Below are positions 1-6,532 of a DNA stretch of 10,604 nt, in pieces (within the stretch, counting starts at the first letter, position 1; each line of letters begins with the position of its first letter). Location of the stretch: the NCBI GenBank assembly GCA_903832105.1, contig CAILAO010001089.1:1-10604 (forward strand), given 5' to 3'. The stretch is from an uncultured Pseudomonadota bacterium. GTDB taxonomy: Bacteria; Bdellovibrionota_B; Oligoflexia; Oligoflexales; CAILAO01. Made by a program: the position numbers and the translations under genes. The notes beneath the pieces were generated by a model that saw only the letters and a list, made by a program, of their open reading frames with translations, searched no databases and had not been told where the DNA came from.

Positions 1-120
1 GGAGAAAAAAAACAAGAGGATCAAGAGCCAGAACGTCTAACCTTCAAGCCAATCGATTCTTTGAACGCTTTAAATGAACTCTTTGAATCCGTTAACCAGT
101 GCCTCATACACGCCGAGTGA
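1..120 (+). CDS. C-terminal end of an unidentified protein (partial)
   Basis: The first reading frame is open from the window edge to a TGA at 118-120, giving the last 39 residues of a protein that starts outside the window. The tail is hydrophilic and charged, beginning with a Lys/Glu/Gln-rich stretch and ending in a probable amphipathic helix (SLNALNELFESVNQCLIHAE). It has no membrane segment and no motif I can name. The stop lies 32 bases before the next start on the same strand, so it is probably the upstream member of the yicC-gmk operon. The call as a real coding end rests on the open frame, the orientation and the spacing only; the function is unknown. Confidence 0.55.
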   Translation, partial: GEKKQEDQEPERLTFKPIDSLNALNELFESVNQCLIHAE

Positions 121-152
121 GTGGAACTTATACTTATAAGTGAGTGATAACC

Positions 153-602
153 ATGACAAATCAACAGAAGCAAAATGACTTCATTTCCGAGGCCGAATGC
201 TCTGATATTTCAGCAGTTATGACAAAAAAGTATTCTGCCTTTTTGGGGGATAGATCCTTCATCATCAGCGCGGAACATCTATGTGACAATAAAAATGGGG
301 AAAACCCTACGTTAGAGTACGTGTATGTTAAAGTGCTACTAAAAAACCAATCCGAATCATTTTACTACCCTGTCGAAGGGAGAATCCCTCTTACGGAGAA
401 TCAAACAAAGAGAGAGGCGACTCTCTTTCTTTTTGATTATATTGACTTTTACTTTGAAGAATATTTAATGGGAGATAGTGACGTCTACATCCCTATTGAC
501 TGGACTAATTTTGAATGCGAAGGCTTTCAGTTTCAATTGAAGGGCCAAGTTTTGAATATGGAACTTGAAAAGAAGGCAGACACGCTCCTTACAACGAACT
601 AG
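153..602 (+). CDS. Conserved-looking hypothetical cytoplasmic protein (149 aa)
   Basis: I do not recognise the family. The product is acidic, has no signal peptide or membrane helix, and should be cytoplasmic. The N-terminal 30 residues are polar. The rest alternates hydrophobic and charged residues in a way that suggests a compact alpha/beta domain, with a very aromatic and acidic stretch near residues 92-103 (LFDYIDFYFEEY) and a well-ordered C-terminal end containing FQFQLKGQVLN. I chose the ATG at 153 because AAGTGAG (138-144) lies about 8 bases upstream; an in-frame GTG at 144 would add three residues and has no better ribosome site. The stop is 15 bases before yicC, so the two are almost surely co-transcribed, which hints at an accessory role in RNA or nucleotide metabolism. 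That hint is inference from position only. Confidence 0.75.
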   Translation: MTNQQKQNDFISEAECSDISAVMTKKYSAFLGDRSFIISAEHLCDNKNGENPTLEYVYVKVLLKNQSESFYYPVEGRIPLTENQTKREATLFLFDYIDFYFEEYLMGDSDVYIPIDWTNFECEGFQFQLKGQVLNMELEKKADTLLTTN

Positions 603-617
603 CATTGGAAGCAGACA

Positions 618-1574
618 ATGGCAATACGCAGCATGACCGCCTATGGTTACGGTGAACACCAGGAAAATGGGCAAGTTTATTATTGTGAAATCAGGACATT
701 AAATAGCCGCTTTCTGGACACTTCGATCAAACTACCTAGATCGCTTATTGCACTTGAGACAGAAGTTCTCGGTGTTGTAAAAGATCACCTTCAGCGTGGC
801 AAGGTTGACCTCTTTTTTTCAATCCCATCTCTTGAAACAAAAAAAAATCTCCCGACCCTGAACCCTGAAGCTGCCAGGCACTATCTCGACCTTTTTCGGG
901 AGATTAGGACGGTTTTGCAGAAGGCCGCTCCAAATGAGATTTTTACACTTAATCAATATTTAGTCTCTTCCGTCTCTGAATTTTTTAAGCTTGAAGGCGT
1001 TTTGCAGTTTGCAGAGACCTCATCTTCTAGCCCCCAAGACGAACTCAATACACATAAAAACGGGCTACTCACAGCCTTGGCCAAAGCAATAGAACAAGTC
1101 AAGATTGCCCGCAGAACGGAGGGAACAAATCTCGAAAAAGCGCTGCTTTCTGTTTTAGAGGAAATTGAAAGAGAACATGGCGCAATTATCTCTAAAGCTC
1201 CTGCAATTCGTGAGCAGATCTATTCCTCCTACGTCAAAAGGCTGGAACTCTTTATCCGGCACATGAATGAAAAGGAGATCAAGGCTCCTCAAGGTCTTCC
1301 GGAAGATAGACTCCTCACCGAAATAGCTGTTTTATCCGAAAAGTCCGACATCGAAGAAGAACTCACGCGGCTCTCCAGTCATATCGCTGAATTTAAGTCC
1401 CAAATTTCGGGTGGCGATGCCGTTGGGCGAAAACTCGACTTTCTCTGCCAAGAAATGCATCGGGAGATCAACACTCTTTCAAACAAGCTTGTACAAATTG
1501 AAATTTCGCAGCATACTCTTAGTCTCAAACAATCGGTCGAAAGATTGCGACAGCAGATTCAAAATATTGAGTAA
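618..1574 (+). CDS. yicC: YicC family endoribonuclease / stress-linked protein
   Basis: YicC proteins are soluble, oligomeric, metal-dependent endoribonucleases that act in RNA turnover and stress adaptation; this role is known from other bacteria. The sequence shows the family's N-terminal signature near residues 3-11 (IRSMTAYGY, usually IRSMTGFG), the EIRTLNSRFLD block at 24-34 and RGKVDL at 60-65. The C-terminal DUF1732 block is clear: DIEEELTRLSSHIAEF at 244-259, then a highly conserved GRKLDFLCQEMHREINTLSNK-type block at 270-290. At 318 residues it is somewhat longer than the usual 290 or so; the extra length appears to sit in the middle, around a Ser-rich stretch near residue 135. The ATG at 618 has GGAAG at 607-611, six bases away. 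It lies 11 bases before gmk, a neighbour it has in many bacteria. Confidence 0.95.
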   Translation: MAIRSMTAYGYGEHQENGQVYYCEIRTLNSRFLDTSIKLPRSLIALETEVLGVVKDHLQRGKVDLFFSIPSLETKKNLPTLNPEAARHYLDLFREIRTVLQKAAPNEIFTLNQYLVSSVSEFFKLEGVLQFAETSSSSPQDELNTHKNGLLTALAKAIEQVKIARRTEGTNLEKALLSVLEEIEREHGAIISKAPAIREQIYSSYVKRLELFIRHMNEKEIKAPQGLPEDRLLTEIAVLSEKSDIEEELTRLSSHIAEFKSQISGGDAVGRKLDFLCQEMHREINTLSNKLVQIEISQHTLSLKQSVERLRQQIQNIE

Positions 1575-1585
1575 GAGGCATAGTC

Positions 1586-2278
1586 ATGGTCCCCAAAGCA
1601 GCGCCAATCTTTGTGGTTTCCGCTCCTTCCGGAACAGGAAAAACGACTCTCAACACGATGCTAATTAAGCGTTACCCTCACGTTCGCTTTTCAGTGAGTC
1701 TCACGACAAGGCCCAAACGCCCCAATGAAAAAGATGGAGCAGATTACTACTTCGTATCAAAGGAAGAGTTCCAAAAACGTATCGATGCCGGAGAGATGCT
1801 GGAGTGGGCTAACGTCTTCGGTAATCTTTATGGCACGAGTCAACACGAATTAGAGCGGATTTCTGAAGCAGGAAGTAAAGTTATTGTTGAAATCGATGTT
1901 CAAGGATGGCAAAAGGCGCAGCCTAAGCTTCCTCAAGCAACCTCTATTTTTGTGCTACCTCCAACACTTCAAGCCCTCTGGACCAGGCTTGAAGGTCGCG
2001 GCACCGATTCCCTAGAGGTCAGATGGCGAAGACTTCTCACAGCGCGCAAAGAAATCGAAAGCGGCCATCTTTATCAGTTTTTTATTGTCAACGACATCAT
2101 TGATACGGCTTACCAAGAATTGGAGCATATTGTCGTTAACGATAAACCAGGTTCAAAAGGTCCTCAGGAAGGAATGCGTTTATGTGAGGCGCTTTTGCAG
2201 GAGTTTGAGTCAGCCGTTTGGCTCAAGGATCTTCGCCAAAAATTTGGCGAATCTTTTACAAATAGGCAGGACCTATGA
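1586..2278 (+). CDS. gmk: Guanylate kinase
   Basis: This cytoplasmic enzyme phosphorylates GMP to GDP with ATP, an essential step of purine nucleotide synthesis and salvage. The P-loop APSGTGKTT is at residues 13-21 with Lys19. The GMP-binding segment follows (SVSLTTRPKRP at 36-46, with Arg42 and Arg45), then GADYYF at 51-56, GEMLEWA at 69-75 and LYGTS at 81-85. EIDVQG at 102-107 is the Walker B-like strand, RGTDS at 138-142 belongs to the lid, and IVNDIID at 167-173 is the typical C-terminal motif. At 230 residues it is slightly longer than the usual 205-210, because of a short C-terminal extension. AAGAGG at 1573-1578 overlaps the yicC stop and sets the start. The stop overlaps the next start by 4 bases (ATGA), implying coupled translation. 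Confidence 0.97.
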   Translation: MVPKAAPIFVVSAPSGTGKTTLNTMLIKRYPHVRFSVSLTTRPKRPNEKDGADYYFVSKEEFQKRIDAGEMLEWANVFGNLYGTSQHELERISEAGSKVIVEIDVQGWQKAQPKLPQATSIFVLPPTLQALWTRLEGRGTDSLEVRWRRLLTARKEIESGHLYQFFIVNDIIDTAYQELEHIVVNDKPGSKGPQEGMRLCEALLQEFESAVWLKDLRQKFGESFTNRQDL

Positions 2279-3111
2279 AACCTAGCCGTCTTTATTCTTT
2301 TCTGGATAATAACGAGAATTACGCGATCACTTTTTTTAACGGAAAACGCGCTGTTCATGATTTGACGGCGACAAAGCACCTTACAACTTCAACTTATATG
2401 TTTTTCAGGGACGCGCTTTTATGCACACAGCATATCATCCAGTTTTTTAAAAATAATGAAAATGTAGGTTTCTATATCGACGCTGAAGAGCCTCACTTTT
2501 TTTTCAAGCTCGAGTCAAATACCCAAGGTTTTTTCAGGACGATGCTATCGCCAGAAGATATCCATGATATTCCCCTCAAGATTTCCGGAATTGTCAGACT
2601 TCGTGTTTTTGGTTCTCTTCAGAAGGAACCCTATCAATCGATTATTCAGGTTATTAATCAAGATATCGAATCGATGGTTAATTCGCTCCTTGAAAGATCG
2701 TATCAGATCGAAGCTAAGATCTTTTTGTCACCGCTCTCTGACCAAAGCATTATGATATCTAAGCTTCCGAATCCCGATAAAGAAAAATCGCAGTTAAACG
2801 CCGAAGAGTATCTCGCAAAACGTCGCCCGGAATTCGATCGGATTCTTGAGAAAAGCCTAGACGACCAAGAAGCGATTGTCGAAGCCTTTAAGCAAGCGGA
2901 TTTCACTTTCGTTCAGGGTAAGGACATTGTCCTTTTCTGTCCATGTTCCAAACAGATTTTTATTTCTCATATTTTTACTCTTGGTGAAGCCGATCAAAGG
3001 GAATTATTTAAAGACGGGCAGGAGAGTATTTCTATCAAATGCCATTATTGCGGAAAAGATTATGTCATCCAACGAGATGAAATAGCTCCGATTAGCCCTG
3101 ATCCAAGCTAG
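2275..3111 (+). CDS. hslO: Hsp33-type redox-regulated chaperone (diverged)
   Basis: Hsp33 is a cytoplasmic holdase. Zinc bound by four C-terminal cysteines is released on oxidation, which switches on binding of unfolded proteins. The diagnostic C-terminal arrangement is present: FCPCS with Cys222 and Cys224, a spacer containing TLGEADQRELF, then KCHYCGKDYVI with Cys256 and Cys259, matching the CxC...CxxC pattern of the family. Length (278 residues) fits the usual 290. The N-terminal domain is recognisable only by overall layout (strand-rich start, IVRLRVFGSLQKEPYQS near 106-122, helical linker around 170-210) and is clearly diverged, so the assignment rests mainly on the zinc domain. AGGCAGGA at 2264-2271 provides the ribosome site and the ATG overlaps the gmk stop. 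The 3' end overlaps the convergent cyclase-like gene by 20 bases. Confidence 0.85.
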   Translation: MKPSRLYSFLDNNENYAITFFNGKRAVHDLTATKHLTTSTYMFFRDALLCTQHIIQFFKNNENVGFYIDAEEPHFFFKLESNTQGFFRTMLSPEDIHDIPLKISGIVRLRVFGSLQKEPYQSIIQVINQDIESMVNSLLERSYQIEAKIFLSPLSDQSIMISKLPNPDKEKSQLNAEEYLAKRRPEFDRILEKSLDDQEAIVEAFKQADFTFVQGKDIVLFCPCSKQIFISHIFTLGEADQRELFKDGQESISIKCHYCGKDYVIQRDEIAPISPDPS

Positions 3112-4420
3112 GGCTTAGCGGAGCTTGCCAGACATAGTATTTTCTATCTTCTATGTCTTTTAATTTGGCCACGGCTTCCTTGAATGGTACCGTTGAAAAG
3201 TTCCGGTCTTTTCTTACCCACCGATAAATTGATTCGTCAAACGCGATTTGAGGTAAAGGGTTCTCTATATGTTCGTGATCCCGCAGGAGTCTTACTGTGG
3301 TTTCAAGTCTTTTTGCCTGCCCTGCCACAACACTGGTAACGGTCGTTTTTCTCATCTGACGGGGTCCTTGCAAGCCGAGCAGGCCAAAGCCAGCGGCGAT
3401 ACCTATGTCAAAAATCAAGGGATATTTTAGCTTGGCCATCGTCCTCCGAGGAATTTCGTCAGCGAATGGGAAACAGAAGTTCAGGGCTCTCTTTACGACA
3501 TGATCTGGATTATCTCCATAATCGAAGAATACGACGAAAAATTCATCAGTGGACCAACTCGCATAGTATGATCCATCAGGCACTGCGCGATCGAGAAATT
3601 TAAATATTACATCATAAAAAGCCTCTGTTAGTGAAGCCGCACGACCCGCACCTTTCTTTGTTAAAAGCTCGTGATAATTTCTCCACGTTGCGCTGAGACA
3701 GACGACAAATCGCCTTTTCACCGCAAATCGTTTTGTGGACGCGAGAGATTCTTCGTGTGTAACAATATCGTATGCAATAGGCCAGGGAATGAAGGTCCGA
3801 AGATTTTTATACCTGCGATCAAGGTCTTTAATGAAGGGCCACCTTAAGTAGACACTTAAAGTGAAACAGAACCAATGTATAAAAATAAATACGACAAAGG
3901 TCATTTGATGTTGAGGATAAAGTAGGCACGCAACTAAAAAACATGCAACAGAGATCGACTGAAAAAGGTACTGCTCCATCCAATATCTATAGAGACCCAC
4001 AACATAAGCGCATGCGACAACGCCGATCAGCATGCTATTGACATCGATTTCGATCGACGATTTTGCGGAAACTATTAAATAGATCGAAAGAAACGTGGAC
4101 AAAATCGGTGCGAAGATAAGAGTCGCCCTCGAGATCAATTTTGATGATAAAGAATCTTGATTTTTAAGAACTATCAAAAGTCCCCACATCGAAATGCTGG
4201 CCAAGACCTGAATGACATTCGCATATGCCCAAGGCCCGATGGGATAGTCTAAAAGAGCGATGATCGCAAAAAAACCAAGTAATAGTATTAAAATAGCAGT
4301 TACATTCATCCAAATTGAATATGCGACAACTTGGGAACGTTGCCACTTTGCATAAAGGCCAAAGCAACCCTTGCGGCCGTAGGGCCATAGGACTTTCCAA
4401 ATGCTATCTAACATCGCCAT
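3092..4420 (-). CDS. Membrane protein with degenerate class III nucleotidyl cyclase-like domain (downstream copy)
   Basis: The 442-residue product has about six membrane helices (roughly 33-56, 66-85, 98-118, 129-144, 152-167 and 173-191) and then a cytoplasmic domain at about 237-400 with the class III cyclase order. RFVVCLSATWRNY (237-249) is the first strand, DGSYYASWSTDEFFVVFFD (282-300) the second metal strand, DIGIAAGFGLLGLQG (338-352) the glycine-rich part, and GQAKRLE (367-373) the position of the canonical VNxAxRLE. By this hand alignment the first metal Asp is Thr245, the second is kept (Asp292), the transition-state Asn is Gly367 and the Arg is kept (Arg371). Catalysis by this copy alone is doubtful. 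The start overlaps the end of its paralogue by 17 bases, so both share one transcript. The ATG at 4414 is an alternative start. Substrate and partner are unknown. Confidence 0.8.
   Translation of the reverse strand: MAMLDSIWKVLWPYGRKGCFGLYAKWQRSQVVAYSIWMNVTAILILLLGFFAIIALLDYPIGPWAYANVIQVLASISMWGLLIVLKNQDSLSSKLISRATLIFAPILSTFLSIYLIVSAKSSIEIDVNSMLIGVVACAYVVGLYRYWMEQYLFQSISVACFLVACLLYPQHQMTFVVFIFIHWFCFTLSVYLRWPFIKDLDRRYKNLRTFIPWPIAYDIVTHEESLASTKRFAVKRRFVVCLSATWRNYHELLTKKGAGRAASLTEAFYDVIFKFLDRAVPDGSYYASWSTDEFFVVFFDYGDNPDHVVKRALNFCFPFADEIPRRTMAKLKYPLIFDIGIAAGFGLLGLQGPRQMRKTTVTSVVAGQAKRLETTVRLLRDHEHIENPLPQIAFDESIYRWVRKDRNFSTVPFKEAVAKLKDIEDRKYYVWQAPLSPSLDQG
3094..3115. terminator. Weak inverted repeat at the convergent gene junction
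   Basis: AGCCCT (3094-3099) pairs with AGGGCT (3110-3115) across a 10-base loop, exactly where the Hsp33 gene and the opposing cyclase-like gene overlap tail to tail. The position suits a bidirectional transcription stop. The stem is only six pairs and neither strand has a T tract after it, so an intrinsic terminator is not established. Confidence 0.2.
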
Positions 4421-5753
4421 ATGTCAAAGGCGCCTTTTCTATTAAGTTACCAACAACCGACGGCTGCCAAAAATAGTATGTCTTATTTTGAAGAAGATTA
4501 TTTTCTGATTTTAGAACCGAAAAATCTTGAGTTGGAAATACTTTCATAACCTCTGCGGCATCGAAAAGAAGCTGGTCAAAGGCGACAATTGGCAATGGAT
4601 TACTGACGTCATGGAAATAGCGAATCATCTTGGCCTCGTATTCCAACGCCCTGGCAAGCTCACACACGAGACCGATGACGGAGGTTGTTTTGAGGTTTCT
4701 TGGGCCAAGAAGGCCCAAGAAACCCGTTCCCGAGGCCATGCCAATATCGTAGATAAGAGGATAATTAAAACGCTGTAAAATCTTTTGTGGTAAGTTTTTC
4801 ATCATCGAAGTGGCAAACGTTAATGCTCTTTCAGCGATAACGGCCTTGCTATCCAACTTATCAAAGAAAATGACGAAAAGTTCATCGGCGGTCCAGGTAG
4901 CAAAAAAACTTCCATCGGGAATAATCCGGTTTAAGTCTTCGATGACCGAGTCATAAAAAGACTCTAGTAACTGAATAGCTTTGGCCGACCCTTGTTTTTC
5001 GAGAAACGTCTGATAATTTCTCCAATCAGAACGAAGACAAATGACAAAACGTTCTCTGGGTTCGAAGTCTTTTATCGAACCAACCGATTCACTTGAATAG
5101 GTTAGTTTCTCCGCGACAAATCGGGGCATAATGGCGCAAAGATTCCGGTACCGTTCAAATAATTCGCCGCACATAATTCGTCTAAGATAGACAACGCCAA
5201 AAAAGACGACTAAATGGATAACGATAAGTAGGAGAAACCCATGAGAGAACTCAGGTCGAATCCTTACTGCGATAACTAGAAAAATAATCGCTGCAGTTTG
5301 GGCCAAGTATTGCTCAATCCAGAAAGGGTAAAGAGTTATAATCGAAATGCTGGTAAACATACCTACCGCTGCAAAATAGTAATTTGCAGTATCACGAGGG
5401 ATGATAAGCATGAGAAAGAACAAACAAGCCTGATTCAAAATCGCTAGGGCGATATGAGCAACCCTTTGGATGTAGAAGACTGCTCTTTTGTTGGTTTTTG
5501 AAACATATGAAAGGCTAAGCGCACCGATATTGAAACAAAGAAGGACCAGTCCTATGAGTGCGACCTTTCTTCCTCCAGGAATCGACATCAAAAGTAAAAC
5601 TGGAACAGCAATACTAAGACCCAACATTGAAGATAGGTTAATCCAATGAAAATATAGAGAAAGATGACTTTTGACCCACTTCCGATAGATCTTACGAAGG
5701 ATTTTTCTTTCGTCAGGCGGAAGGATCAAGTACCTGTGGTCAAGAATTCTCAT
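4404..5753 (-). CDS. Membrane protein with class III nucleotidyl cyclase-like domain (upstream copy)
   Basis: This 449-residue protein is a tandem paralogue of the gene after it, with the same layout: a basic N-terminal tail, about six membrane helices between residues 31 and 190, a short linker, and a cyclase-like domain at about 235-395. Both copies share WRNY, PDGS, an A-[ST]-W-[ST]-x-D-E core, YPLI-x-DIG and a final YYxWQ. Here RFVICLRSDWRNY places an Asp (Asp243) at the first metal position and ATWTADELFVIFFD gives the second (Asp290). At the canonical VNxAxRLE site the sequence is CELARALE (364-371), so Asn is replaced by Glu365 and Arg by Ala369. The substrate-selecting Lys is also absent. 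It may be a pseudo-enzyme or half of a heterodimer. No convincing Shine-Dalgarno precedes the ATG: AGGA lies about 16 bases away. Confidence 0.8.
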   Translation of the reverse strand: MRILDHRYLILPPDERKILRKIYRKWVKSHLSLYFHWINLSSMLGLSIAVPVLLLMSIPGGRKVALIGLVLLCFNIGALSLSYVSKTNKRAVFYIQRVAHIALAILNQACLFFLMLIIPRDTANYYFAAVGMFTSISIITLYPFWIEQYLAQTAAIIFLVIAVRIRPEFSHGFLLLIVIHLVVFFGVVYLRRIMCGELFERYRNLCAIMPRFVAEKLTYSSESVGSIKDFEPRERFVICLRSDWRNYQTFLEKQGSAKAIQLLESFYDSVIEDLNRIIPDGSFFATWTADELFVIFFDKLDSKAVIAERALTFATSMMKNLPQKILQRFNYPLIYDIGMASGTGFLGLLGPRNLKTTSVIGLVCELARALEYEAKMIRYFHDVSNPLPIVAFDQLLFDAAEVMKVFPTQDFSVLKSENNLLQNKTYYFWQPSVVGNLIEKAPLTYGDVR

Positions 5754-5812
5754 TTGATAGGTGTTTAGGTCCTAATTTAAAGAAACTATTGGAGTTTCAC
5801 TGTCTGTTCTTC

Positions 5813-5818
5813 ATTATA
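5813..5818 (-). promoter_or_regulatory. Candidate -10 box for the cyclase-like gene pair
   Basis: On the minus strand a perfect TATAAT lies 59 bases before the start codon at 5753. The hexamer 17 bases upstream of it (GAGATT) is a poor -35. A consensus TTGACA is present further up (5850-5855) but 31 bases away, too far to pair with it. A promoter in this gap is likely; this exact box is a guess. Confidence 0.35.
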
Positions 5819-5875
5819 TTGCTTTATTTGGAAAAAATCTCTAGTACCCTGTCAATTTTGATTTTGGACATTGAC

Positions 5876-5935
5876 GCCGGCAGTCCGGCCAGAGAGCCGA
5901 TAACCGGCCAGGACCCTGGTATCCGGGGTCCGGAT
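5876..5935. repeat. GC-rich cluster of three small hairpins
   Basis: This is the main content of the 216-base gap at 5754-5969. Three perfect inverted repeats stand in a row: GCCGG/CCGGC (5876-5880 and 5885-5889), CCAGG/CCTGG (5908-5912 and 5915-5919) and ATCCGG/CCGGAT (5921-5926 and 5930-5935). CCGGCCAG also occurs twice as a direct repeat (5885-5892, 5904-5911). An alternative stem, GGACCC (5911-5916) with GGGTCC (5926-5931), would exclude the last two hairpins. From 5871 to 5936, 45 of 66 bases are G or C, while both flanks are strongly AT-rich. It could be an intergenic repeat unit, a structured leader for the cyclase pair or a processed 3' end of the upstream operon. Confidence 0.6.
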
Positions 5936-5969
5936 CACAGAATATTATTTTTAAATTTTTTGCTTGCTT

Positions 5970-6515
5970 TCAAAAGTAGTAAGCAAGAGAAAGTCCGTAC
6001 ATGTAGTCAAGCTTTTTTTGCTCGAACCGATATTGATAGCCAAATGCGCCATTCAGTTCCAAGAAGTCATTAAAGGCATATTCGAGTCCTAGACGGGCTA
6101 TGACACCTGTTTCATAGAAAGAAAACGATTTCTTTTTGCTCTTTAGCTCGTAAGTGGTATTCCCTAGCATAAACAGTGGGCCTACTGAGCAGGTGTAGCG
6201 GAAAAGATACGTATAAGCTCCCGCCAGCGCTGGAACCAACGAATAAAAGTCCTCATACACGCCCACATCACCTGACTTTTTCCGTCCGTCTGGCGATATA
6301 AAAAGATACGCTTCACCACGTAGATAGGACTCAAAAAAATGATGAAAAGACATAAAAAAACTATATCGATCCTGCCTGTCGAATGCGGGTCCTTGAACGT
6401 ACAAAAACTCGATCCCACCCCGAACGCTATCGGAAGAGCGCGGCGCGGGCTCTGCAGCCCAAATCTGCCGCAGAGGAACTAAGAGCAAAACAAAAAATAG
6501 TAACCAACGATTCAT
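5970..6515 (-). CDS. Putative small outer-membrane beta-barrel protein
   Basis: From the chosen ATG the 181-residue product starts with a clear signal peptide (MNRWLLFFVLLLVPL, probable cleavage after QIWA at residue 20). The mature part looks like a small barrel: alternating hydrophobic and polar strands rich in Tyr and Phe with short charged turns, and a last strand ending LAYYF, where a terminal Phe is the usual signal for barrel insertion. About eight strands would fit the length. I do not recognise the family. AAGGGG near 6529-6534 lies about 13 bases before this ATG. A start at 6542 would add nine residues and overlap the peptidase gene by 10 bases; it cannot be excluded. It is the last gene of a three-gene operon with a metallopeptidase and another putative barrel protein. 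Confidence 0.7.
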   Translation of the reverse strand: MNRWLLFFVLLLVPLRQIWAAEPAPRSSDSVRGGIEFLYVQGPAFDRQDRYSFFMSFHHFFESYLRGEAYLFISPDGRKKSGDVGVYEDFYSLVPALAGAYTYLFRYTCSVGPLFMLGNTTYELKSKKKSFSFYETGVIARLGLEYAFNDFLELNGAFGYQYRFEQKKLDYMYGLSLAYYF

Positions 6516-6532
6516 AAATCTAATACGTCCCC

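Noticed and set aside
1411..1668. Second plus-strand frame overlapping the end of yicC and the start of gmk
   Set aside because: It lies in a different frame inside two genes with strong family matches and has no ribosome site or recognisable content.
4527..4778. Plus-strand frame opposite the upstream cyclase-like gene
   Set aside because: It is fully antisense to a conserved domain that is shared with the tandem paralogue.
5850..5855. Consensus TTGACA on the minus strand upstream of the cyclase-like pair
   Set aside because: No acceptable -10 box lies 16-18 bases downstream; the perfect TATAAT is 31 bases away.
5963..5987. CTTGCTT/AAGCAAG inverted repeat at the end of the small barrel gene, considered as a terminator
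   Set aside because: The 7-bp stem is followed on the minus strand by an A-rich run, not a T tract, and its loop carries the stop codon.
5789..6073. Plus-strand open frame of 94 codons running through the gap and into the small barrel gene
   Set aside because: It crosses the hairpin cluster, overlaps the better-supported barrel gene on the other strand, has no ribosome site and shows no protein-like pattern after its first 25 residues.
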